From the NCBI GenBank assembly GCA_964249735.1, contig CAXUDP010000002.1:11049-75048 (forward strand): a stretch of 64,000 bases of DNA, written 5' to 3'. The stretch's first letter is position 1. Each line of letters opens with the position of its first letter. The DNA comes from Lichenicola sp964249735 (GTDB taxonomy: Bacteria > Pseudomonadota > Alphaproteobacteria > Acetobacterales > Acetobacteraceae). Below are positions 1 through 7,020 of the stretch, piece after piece. The position numbers were made by a program, and so were the translations under genes. The notes below the pieces were generated by a model, which did no database searches, was not told where the DNA came from, and saw nothing but the letters and a program-made list of their open reading frames with translations.

Positions 1-348
1 GCGGTGCAGGGTCACGTCGCGGAACAGCCCAGTGGCGTAGAGCGTCTTCAGGCTGCGGTCGAGCTCTTCCTGGTTGAACGGCTCGCCCGCCTGCACCACC
101 AGGTAGGACAGCACGGTGCCGGTCTCGATGCGCGAGTTGCCCTCCACCCGGATCGACCGGATGGTGCCGCCGGTCTCCGCCGGCTCCGGTGCCGGGCGAT
201 GTCCGACGGCGCCGCGACGCACCGGATGGTGCCGCACCGCCTGGGCTCCGGTCTCGGGAGCCGGGGCTTGCGCATCCTGCGCGGCGGCGGTGGTGGCGAA
301 GGGAAGCAGGCAGACGGAAGCGAGCAGAGCAGAACGTTTACCGGACAA
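1..348 (-). CDS. bamA: outer membrane protein assembly factor BamA, N-terminal part only
   Basis: This is the first 116 codons of the essential outer-membrane beta-barrel insertase; the rest lies outside the window. After a Sec signal peptide (KRSALLAS...FATTAAAQ, residues 3-22) and an Ala/Pro/His-rich linker, the first POTRA domain begins (IRSIRVEGNSRIETGTV) and runs to GLFRDVTLHR at the window edge. The most likely start is TTG at 346-348, preceded by a purine-rich GGGGGA; no in-frame ATG was found next to the signal peptide. It lies downstream of rseP on the same strand, the usual alphaproteobacterial order. Identity is clear; the start is less certain. Confidence 0.88.
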   Translation of the reverse strand, partial: MSGKRSALLASVCLLPFATTAAAQDAQAPAPETGAQAVRHHPVRRGAVGHRPAPEPAETGGTIRSIRVEGNSRIETGTVLSYLVVQAGEPFNQEELDRSLKTLYATGLFRDVTLHR

Positions 349-536
349 GGCGACCCATCCCCCAGGACTGCTTTCCGAGGCCGCCTCCCCCCGATCGGGG
401 CTCGTCGCTCGCTCGGACGCCAGCCCGTCGCCACCGGACGATGACGCGATCGGGAGGCAGCATCCGTTGCGGCGGAGCTACCCGAATACCGAGCACCTGC
501 GCAAGCGCGGTGCCGCGACCATCGCCACCCCTCTGG

Positions 537-1664
537 TCATCCGATCACATGGCGGAGCCAGCCGAACAGGCCGAACTGGGCCAGGTCGTTGACGGTGGCG
601 AACAGGAACACCCCGGCGATCAGGGCGAAGCCGGCGCGGAACCCCGCCTCCTGCACGCCGCGCGACACCGGCCGGCCGCGCAGCGCCTCGATCGCGTAGA
701 ACACCAGCCGGCCGCCGTCGAGGATCGGCACCGGCAGCAGGTTCACCAGCCCGAGGTTGATCGACAGGATGGCCATGAAGGTCAGGAGGCTGGCGGTGCC
801 GGCGGCGGCAAACTGCCCGGACATCTGCGCGATCCGCAGCGTGCCGCCGAGCTGGGAGGCGGCGACGTGGCCTGTGAGCATCTGCCACAGCCCGGCGACC
901 CAGCTCGCGATCACCACCGCAGTGGTGTGCACCGCCGCCACCAGCGCCTTGACCGGACCCACGCGACGCGGCGGCGGCGGCTCCGCCATCACGCCGAGCT
1001 GCCCGGTGGTCAGCCCGCCCCCGCTATGCACCGTGCCGAGCGTGGCCGGAAGGTCGAGCGCGTGGCCATCGCGCTGCACCTGGAGCCGCACAGTGCGGCC
1101 GGGGCTGGCGGCGATCAGCCGCTGCAGGTTGCCGAAGCTGGCGATGGGCGCCCCGTCCACCGCCTCGATCAGGTCGCCTTCCTTCAGGCCCGCCCGCTCG
1201 GCGGCGCTTCCCGAGGCGATCCCGCCCACGAGGGGGCGCATCATCGCCAGGTCGGACGGGTCGGCCGGCTTGCCCGCCGTCGCGAACACGGCGGCGAACA
1301 GCACCACCGCGAGCAGGAAGTTGAACACCGGGCCGGCGGCGATCACGATCGCCCGGCTCAGCACCGGCTTGTCATGGAAGGTGCGGCCCGGCAGCCAGGC
1401 GGCGCGCATCTCCGGGCTGGCGTCCTCCGGCCCCTCGAAGCCGTGCGGCTTCACGTAACCGCCGATCGGCAGCACGCACAGGCGCCATTCGGTGCCGACC
1501 CGGTCGCGCCAGCGCAGCAGCGGCTTGCCGAAGCCGATGGAGAACACCTCGACATGGACGCCGCGCCAGCGCGCCGCCAGGTAGTGGCCGAGCTCGTGCA
1601 CGAACACCAGCACGCCGAGCACGAACAAGGCAGCGAGAACGGTACGCAGGAAGTCGGGCAGCAT
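537..1664 (-). CDS. rseP: RIP metalloprotease RseP
   Basis: Site-2 zinc metalloprotease of the inner membrane, 375 aa, the family's normal size; it cleaves membrane-embedded anti-sigma factors and remnant signal peptides. The zinc-binding HELGH is at residues 23-27 inside the first membrane segment. A PDZ domain lies in the middle (GSAAERAGLKEGDLIEAVDG). The second zinc motif is near the C-terminus (NLLPVPILDGGRLVFYAIE). The ATG start puts the first transmembrane helix at the N-terminus, as expected. It sits between dxr (47 nt upstream) and bamA in the conserved envelope cluster and is probably co-transcribed with both. Confidence 0.96.
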   Translation of the reverse strand: MLPDFLRTVLAALFVLGVLVFVHELGHYLAARWRGVHVEVFSIGFGKPLLRWRDRVGTEWRLCVLPIGGYVKPHGFEGPEDASPEMRAAWLPGRTFHDKPVLSRAIVIAAGPVFNFLLAVVLFAAVFATAGKPADPSDLAMMRPLVGGIASGSAAERAGLKEGDLIEAVDGAPIASFGNLQRLIAASPGRTVRLQVQRDGHALDLPATLGTVHSGGGLTTGQLGVMAEPPPPRRVGPVKALVAAVHTTAVVIASWVAGLWQMLTGHVAASQLGGTLRIAQMSGQFAAAGTASLLTFMAILSINLGLVNLLPVPILDGGRLVFYAIEALRGRPVSRGVQEAGFRAGFALIAGVFLFATVNDLAQFGLFGWLRHVIG

Positions 1665-1710
1665 GGGAAGCCTCCCAGGGCTCAGGCGAAGGGGCTCAAG
1701 GCAGCGAGGC

Positions 1711-2880
1711 TCAGGCGGCGCGTGCGGCGGCGCGGCGGGAGGCAAAGGCCACGGCCTGTCGCCGCGCCTCGCCGTCCCAGTGCAGCACCGCATCGAGCGT
1801 GTCGGCCGGCGGCGCGCCCAGCCGGCCCAGCACCGCCTCGACCAGACGGGCGATGTCGAGATAACCGATCCGCCGGTCGAGGAACGCGTCCACCGCGACC
1901 TCGTTGGCGGCGGACAGGATCGCCGGCGCCGCCCCCCCGTCGCGCAGCGCCGCACGCGCCAGGCGGAGTGCCGGGAAGCGCAGCGGGTCCGGCGCCTCGA
2001 AGTCAAGCCGCGCGATCTGCGCCAGGTCGAGGCGCGGGCTGTTGGTGGCGATGCGCGCCGGCCAGGCGAGGGCGTGGGCGATCGGGATGCGCATGTCCGC
2101 GGCACCCAGCTGCGCCAGCACGCTGCCATCGGCGTACTGCACCATCCCGTGCACCACCGATTGCGGATGCACCAGCACGTCGATCCGCTCCTCGGGGAGA
2201 TCGAAGATCCGCGCCGCCTCGATCACCTCCAGGCCCTTGTTGAACATGGTGGCGGAGTCGATGCTAATCTTGGCGCCCATTGACCAAGTCGGGTGTCGCA
2301 GCGCCGCCTCCGGTCCTGCCGCCTCCATCTGCTCCAGGCTCGCGCTGCGGAACGGCCCCCCGGAGGCGGTGAGCACGATCTTCTCGACAGCGCGTTCCTG
2401 CCGGTCGGCCATGGCCTGGAACACTGCGTTATGCTCGGAATCGACCGGCAGCAGGGTTGCGCCGGCGTCCCTTACCGCGCGCAGCATCACGTCACCGGCG
2501 CAGACCAGCGCCTCCTTGTTGGCCAGCGCCACAGTGCGGCCGCCGCGGACCGCCTCGAGCGTCGGCGCCAGCCCGGCAGCGCCGGTGATCGCCGCCATGG
2601 TCCAGTCCGCCGGCTCGGCGGCCGCCTCACACACCGCGGCCCGACCTCCCGAGACGCGTATGCCGGTGCCGTCGAGCAGGTCGCGCAGCACCGGCAGGCC
2701 AGCCTCGTCGGCGATCACCGCGTGTCCCGCCCGGAGCGCCCTCGCCTGCTCGGCGAGCTTCGCGGCATTGCGGCCGCCGACCAGCACCTGGACGCGGTAG
2801 CGCTCCGGCGCCTGCAGCAGCAGGTCGACCGTGCTGCCGCCGATGCTGCCGGTGCTGCCGAGAATGGAAACGCTCTTCAT
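1711..2880 (-). CDS. dxr: 1-deoxy-D-xylulose-5-phosphate reductoisomerase
   Basis: Second enzyme of the MEP isoprenoid pathway: NADPH-dependent conversion of DXP to MEP, in the cytosol. At 389 aa it is full length. The N-terminal dinucleotide-binding motif is GSTGSIG (residues 8-14). The metal and substrate region is recognisable from PVDSEHNAVFQ and from TASGGPFR. The ATG start follows the cdsA stop by a single base, so the two are translationally coupled. With uppS and cdsA nearby, the cluster links isoprenoid supply to lipid and cell-wall carrier synthesis. Confidence 0.97.
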   Translation of the reverse strand: MKSVSILGSTGSIGGSTVDLLLQAPERYRVQVLVGGRNAAKLAEQARALRAGHAVIADEAGLPVLRDLLDGTGIRVSGGRAAVCEAAAEPADWTMAAITGAAGLAPTLEAVRGGRTVALANKEALVCAGDVMLRAVRDAGATLLPVDSEHNAVFQAMADRQERAVEKIVLTASGGPFRSASLEQMEAAGPEAALRHPTWSMGAKISIDSATMFNKGLEVIEAARIFDLPEERIDVLVHPQSVVHGMVQYADGSVLAQLGAADMRIPIAHALAWPARIATNSPRLDLAQIARLDFEAPDPLRFPALRLARAALRDGGAAPAILSAANEVAVDAFLDRRIGYLDIARLVEAVLGRLGAPPADTLDAVLHWDGEARRQAVAFASRRAAARAA

Positions 2881-2881
2881 G

Positions 2882-3799
2882 TCAGGAGGTCCCGCGGGCT
2901 GCCGGCCCCGCCGCATGAGGGATGTCGAAGGCGTACCAGAAACCCGCACCCTGCGGCGCCGCGAGAGACAGCAGGGCCGCCACCGGTGCGGCGGCGAGCA
3001 GGCCGTCGAACCGGTCCAGCAGGCCGCCATGGCCGGGGATAAGCCGGCCGGAATCCTTGACCCCGCTGCGCCGCTTGAACGCGCTCTCCGCAAGGTCGCC
3101 GGCCTGCGACACCAGGCCGAGCAGCAGCCCGGCGGCAAGACCGCGCGCGGCCACCGCCGACAGCTCCGCCCCGTGCGGCACAGGCAGCAGCAGCGCCAGC
3201 AGCGCGCCCACCAGCATGGCGCCGGACAGGCCGCCCAGAGCCCCCGACCAGGTCTTGCCCGGCGAGATGCGCGGCGCCAGCCTGGCGCCGCCCAGCGCGC
3301 GGCCGGCGAGATAGGCGAAGCTGTCGCTCGACCACACCACCAGCACGACGAACAGCACGCTGTCCCAGCCGGTGCCGACGGTGAAGCGCAGCCAAAGCAG
3401 CGCCAGCCCGGCCAGCCCGATCGTCACCGTGCCGAGGGCCACCGCCGGGCCCAGCAGCACAGGGGCCGCCAGCATCAACACCGCGTCGGTCCAGCGCCCG
3501 GGGACGAGGGCGGCGACGCAGGCGACGGATGGCCATCCCAGGAGCACCATCGCGCGCAGGCTGCGCGTCGGATGATGCAGCAGCCCAGCCCATTCCAGCC
3601 CGGCCCCTGCCAGGCCCAGCATCACCAGCACCGCGAACAGCCAGCCGCCGGCCCAGATGCAGCCGAGCCCGACCGGCGCCAGCAGCCCGGCGGACAGCAG
3701 GCGCAGGCGCAGGTCGCGCCAGCTCCGGGAGGGAGGCGGTCCGGCCGGCCCGCCTGCCCTGGCCCCTGCCGCAGCCACCTCAGCCAGGACGGGCGCCAT
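2882..3799 (-). CDS. cdsA: phosphatidate cytidylyltransferase (CDP-diglyceride synthase)
   Basis: Integral membrane enzyme making CDP-diacylglycerol from phosphatidate and CTP, the precursor of all bacterial phospholipids. About 305 aa with multiple hydrophobic helices. The CDS family signature is at the C-terminal end (KRRSGVKDSGRLIPGHGGLLDRFDG read in short blocks: KRRSGVKDSGR, then PGHGGLLDRFDG). The chosen ATG overlaps the uppS stop by 20 nt. A later start within the Ala/Gly/Pro-rich first 25 residues is possible, because that segment looks unconserved. It sits between uppS and dxr in the usual order. Confidence 0.93.
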   Translation of the reverse strand: MAPVLAEVAAAGARAGGPAGPPPSRSWRDLRLRLLSAGLLAPVGLGCIWAGGWLFAVLVMLGLAGAGLEWAGLLHHPTRSLRAMVLLGWPSVACVAALVPGRWTDAVLMLAAPVLLGPAVALGTVTIGLAGLALLWLRFTVGTGWDSVLFVVLVVWSSDSFAYLAGRALGGARLAPRISPGKTWSGALGGLSGAMLVGALLALLLPVPHGAELSAVAARGLAAGLLLGLVSQAGDLAESAFKRRSGVKDSGRLIPGHGGLLDRFDGLLAAAPVAALLSLAAPQGAGFWYAFDIPHAAGPAARGTS

Positions 3800-4592
3800 A
3801 GCGGCGCTCGCGCCGGGTGAACTCCTCGATCGCGTGGACCAGGTGGCGCGCCTCGAAGTCGGGCCACAGCACGTCGAGGAACACCAGCTCGGCATAGGCC
3901 GACTGCCAGAGCAGGAAGTTGGACAGCCGGCACTCGCCGCTGGTGCGTATCACCAGGTCGGGATCCGGGATGCCGTCGGTGGACAGGTGGCGGGCGAAGC
4001 CGGCCTCGTCGAGCGCGTCGGGCTGCAGGGTGCCGGCCTGGGCGGCCTCGGCGATGCGGCGCGCCGCCTGCAGGATCTCGGCGCGCGCGCCATAGGACAG
4101 CGCCACGATCAGGGTCAGCCGGGTGTTGGACGCGGTCAGGCGCTCGGCGTTGTCCAGTTCGGCGCGTATCTCGGGACCGAACCGCTCGTGCTCGCCGATC
4201 ACGCGGACCCGCACCCCTTCTCGGTGCAGCTCGGCGATCTCGCTGCGCAGGTAGTGACGCAGCAACGCGGTCAGGTCGGTGACCTCGTCCGCCGGACGGC
4301 GCCAATTCTCGGAGGAGAATGCGTACAGGGTGAGCCAGCGGACGTCGTTCTCGATCGCCGCGCGGATGCAGCGGCGCACCGCCTGCGCGCCGGCACGGTG
4401 GCCTGCCACGCGCGGCAGCCGCCGGCCGGCAGCCCAGCGGCCGTTGCCGTCCATGATGATCGCGACGTGGTCGGGCCGCCGCGCGCCTCGATCGGGCACG
4501 GCCAGGGCGGCGGCCGGAGCCGGCACCAGCCGGGCCGATGCGGACGCCGGGACGGGAACGGGCTCGGTCAGGACGATCTCTGGCTCGGCCAA
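3780..4592 (-). CDS. uppS: isoprenyl transferase (undecaprenyl diphosphate synthase)
   Basis: Cis-prenyltransferase that makes the C55 undecaprenyl diphosphate carrier used for peptidoglycan and O-antigen. The family signature IIMDGNGRWA begins near residue 45. Later motifs include LTLYAFSSENW, and RTSGECRLSNFLLWQSAYAE in the C-terminal part. The reading frame opens with TTG at 4590-4592, 3 nt after the frr stop. That gives a 40-residue Ala/Pro-rich N-terminal extension that most homologues lack, so either the extension is lineage-specific or the true start is further in. Conserved neighbours are frr and cdsA. Confidence 0.94.
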   Translation of the reverse strand: MAEPEIVLTEPVPVPASASARLVPAPAAALAVPDRGARRPDHVAIIMDGNGRWAAGRRLPRVAGHRAGAQAVRRCIRAAIENDVRWLTLYAFSSENWRRPADEVTDLTALLRHYLRSEIAELHREGVRVRVIGEHERFGPEIRAELDNAERLTASNTRLTLIVALSYGARAEILQAARRIAEAAQAGTLQPDALDEAGFARHLSTDGIPDPDLVIRTSGECRLSNFLLWQSAYAELVFLDVLWPDFEARHLVHAIEEFTRRERRYGARPG

Positions 4593-4595
4593 GTA

Positions 4596-5159
4596 TCAGA
4601 CCTGCCTGATCTCGCGGTCCTTGTCCGCGAGGCTGTCATCGATCCGCTTCACATACGAGTCGGTGAGCTTCTGCACGGCATCGGACCAGTCCTTGACGTC
4701 GTCCTCGCTGATCTCGCCCTTCCTTTCCAACCCCTTGACCTGGTCCATGCCGTCGCGGCGCACGCCGCGCACCGCGATCTTGGCGTTCTCGGCGTAGCGG
4801 CCGGCTGCCTTGGCCAGCTCGACGCGGCGCTCGGCGGTCAGCATCGGGATCGGCACACGGACGATCTGGCCGTCCGCGGACGGGTTCAGCCCGAGCCCAG
4901 CGTCGCGGATCGCCCGCTCCACCGCACCCACCAGGGTGCGGTCCCAGACCTGCACCGTGATCATCCGGGCTTCCGGCACCGCGATCGAGCCGACCTGGGT
5001 GATCGGCACCTCGCCGCCATAGGCCTCGACCCGCACCGGCTCCAGCAGCGCCGGGCTGGCTCGGCCGCTGCGCAGGCCGGCGAAGTCGCGGCGGAGCGTT
5101 TCCAGCGCGCCGTCCATGCGTCGCGTCAGGTCCTGTGTCAGGCTGGTCTGGTCGGCCAC
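4596..5159 (-). CDS. frr: ribosome recycling factor
   Basis: Splits post-termination ribosomes together with EF-G. The protein is 187 aa (the E. coli factor is 185), with the typical RRF helical regions: LRSGRASPALLEPVRVEAYG near the N-terminus and ERKGEISEDDVK near the C-terminus. The start is GTG at 5157-5159 (VADQTSLTQDL); using the first ATG instead would remove conserved N-terminal residues. It lies 32 nt downstream of pyrH, the near-universal pyrH-frr pairing. Confidence 0.96.
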   Translation of the reverse strand: MADQTSLTQDLTRRMDGALETLRRDFAGLRSGRASPALLEPVRVEAYGGEVPITQVGSIAVPEARMITVQVWDRTLVGAVERAIRDAGLGLNPSADGQIVRVPIPMLTAERRVELAKAAGRYAENAKIAVRGVRRDGMDQVKGLERKGEISEDDVKDWSDAVQKLTDSYVKRIDDSLADKDREIRQV

Positions 5160-5191
5160 GGTGCATGAACTCCGATGACGTGCGGCGCTGG

Positions 5192-5944
5192 TCAGGCCGG
5201 ACCTGTGATCCGGGTGAAGCGGCCCTCGCCGCGCATCACCTTGGCGAAGGCGCCGTGGGCGTGGATGTTGAAGACGATGATCGGCAGGTTGTTCTCGCGG
5301 GCCAGGCTGATGGCGGCCGCGTCCATCACGTTCAGGTCCTGCGACAGCACGTCGAGATAGCTCAGCTCCTCGAACCGCGTCGCGTCGGGATTCTTGCGCG
5401 GATCGTCGGAATACACCCCGTCCACCTGGGTGCCCTTGAACAGGGCGGCGCAGTCCAGCTCGGCAGCGCGCAGTGCGGCCGCGGTGTCGGTGGTGAAGAA
5501 CGGGTTGCCGGTGCCGGCGGCAAAGATCACCACCCGGTTCTTCTCCATGTGACGCATGGCGCGGCGGCGGATGTAGGACTCCGCGATCCCCGGCATCTGG
5601 ATCGCCGACATCACCCGGGTGTCGACGCCGACCCGTTCCAGCGCGTTCTGCATCATCAGGGCGTTGATCACGGTCGCCAGCATGCCGGCATAGTCGCCTT
5701 GCGCCCGGTCCATGCCGCGCGCCGCCGCGGCGATGCCGCGGAAGATGTTGCCGCCGCCGATCACCAGGCCGATCTCGATGCCCATGGCGTGCACGCTGGC
5801 GACGTCGGCAGCGATCGCCGACACCGTTTCGGGATCCAGTCCGAAGCTGCCCTCGCCCATCAGCGCCTCGCCGGAAACCTTCAGCAGCACGCGGCGGTAC
5901 AGCGCCGGGATCGACGGGTCGGCACTTCGGTCGGGTCCGGACAT
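5192..5944 (-). CDS. pyrH: uridylate kinase (UMP kinase)
   Basis: Phosphorylates UMP to UDP with ATP; a hexameric member of the amino-acid-kinase family. At 250 aa it is full length. The ATP-binding motif LLKVSGEALMG is near residue 20, followed by GLVIGGGNIFRG; RMSAIQMP-type and NPFFTTDTAA elements appear in order (here MSAIQMPGIAE and TGNPFFTTDTAA). It heads the pyrH-frr-uppS-cdsA-dxr-rseP-bamA run. rpsB and tsf, which usually precede pyrH, are absent: the next gene upstream is a divergent ABC ATPase. Confidence 0.97.
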   Translation of the reverse strand: MSGPDRSADPSIPALYRRVLLKVSGEALMGEGSFGLDPETVSAIAADVASVHAMGIEIGLVIGGGNIFRGIAAAARGMDRAQGDYAGMLATVINALMMQNALERVGVDTRVMSAIQMPGIAESYIRRRAMRHMEKNRVVIFAAGTGNPFFTTDTAAALRAAELDCAALFKGTQVDGVYSDDPRKNPDATRFEELSYLDVLSQDLNVMDAAAISLARENNLPIIVFNIHAHGAFAKVMRGEGRFTRITGPA

Positions 5945-6222
5945 CGATCCTCGCGGCGTGGCGGCCCATCCGGTACGGCCCGGTCGGCGCGCTTCTCATA
6001 ATGCCCAGGCCGGGCGCCCACAAGCGCCGTGATGCCGTGTCGGGCGGACACGCCAGCCGGTGCCGCGGGCGGAAAAGCCAGCCGGCTCGTTTGTCGCAGC
6101 GTCTGGCTTCGACCCAGGGCGTGTGAAAGGACGGCAGCCTAGACCTTCATCGCCGCTTCTTCTGCCTCCGTGGACGCTTGGCAGGACGCGCAGGCGGTGT
6201 AGGAACGGATCGGCAGGGCAGC

Positions 6223-7020
6223 ATGTCGCTCCTGCAACGAAGGCTGGCGATGCGGGACGACAAGGGTGGCGGGACAGCCCCTGTGGAAGCACTGGTCAGT
6301 GCCGAACGCATCTGCAAGTCCTTCGGGACCAAGCGGGCGCTGTCGGACCTGACGTTCTCCATCCCGTCCGGCCGCGTCTGCGGCCTGCTGGGACCGAATG
6401 GAGCCGGCAAGACGACGCTGTTCCGCCTGTTGAACGGCCTGCTGCAAGCCAGCGGCGGCGAGATCAGGGTGGCCGGCCAGGACGCGTTCACCGACCGGGT
6501 CGAGGTCATGCGCCTGGTCGGCTTCCTGCCGGACGAGCCGGTGTTCTATTCCTACCTGTCCGGGCGCGAGATCCTGGAGCTGAGTGCCGCCATGCACGGG
6601 CTGGACGTCCCGGCGACGCTCGAGCGCATGGCGCCGGTGATCGCGCAGCTCCGGATGGCGGACGACCTCGGGAACTATGCCGAGGACTATTCGCGCGGCA
6701 TGAAGAAGAAGCTGGGCCTGCTGCTGGCCTTGCTGCACCAGCCGCGCCTGCTGGTGCTGGACGAGCCGACCAACGGCCTGGACGTCGAGGCCATCCACCT
6801 GTTCTACGACCTGATCCTGGCCGAGGCAGGACGGGGCACCACCGTGCTGTTCTCGACCCACCTGATGGATCACGTCGCCCGGCTGTGCTCGCACGTCATC
6901 GTCATCAACGAAGGCAGGATGGTGACGGAAGGCGCGCTGGACGAGCTGCGTGCCCGGCATGGCGGCGCCAGCCTGGAGGACGTGTTCCTCCAACTCACGG
7001 CGCGGCCGGCCCAAGGATGA
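6223..7020 (+). CDS. ABC transporter ATP-binding protein (ABC-2 exporter type)
   Basis: Cytosolic ATPase, 265 aa from the ATG at 6223; an ATG at 6250, with a better GAAGG spacing, is an alternative. Walker A GPNGAGKTT is at residues 57-65. The signature loop is degenerate (YSRGMKKKLG), typical of the ABC-2/NatA-like export class. Walker B is LLVLDEPTNGLD and the switch histidine is in STHLMD. The stop overlaps the start of the next gene (ATGA), so the two are a coupled pair. A drug, peptide or ion exporter is likely; the substrate cannot be read from sequence. Divergent from pyrH with a 278-nt gap. Confidence 0.92.
   Translation: MSLLQRRLAMRDDKGGGTAPVEALVSAERICKSFGTKRALSDLTFSIPSGRVCGLLGPNGAGKTTLFRLLNGLLQASGGEIRVAGQDAFTDRVEVMRLVGFLPDEPVFYSYLSGREILELSAAMHGLDVPATLERMAPVIAQLRMADDLGNYAEDYSRGMKKKLGLLLALLHQPRLLVLDEPTNGLDVEAIHLFYDLILAEAGRGTTVLFSTHLMDHVARLCSHVIVINEGRMVTEGALDELRARHGGASLEDVFLQLTARPAQG

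Noticed and set aside
189..2243. Long plus-strand open frame of 684 codons across the bamA/rseP/dxr region
   Set aside because: It is antisense to three well-supported genes, has no domain and is rich in Arg, His and Gln, the normal consequence of GC-rich coding on the other strand.
5996..6292. 98-codon minus-strand frame upstream of pyrH
   Set aside because: No ribosome-binding site, no conserved motif, and it overlaps the start of the ABC ATPase gene on the other strand.
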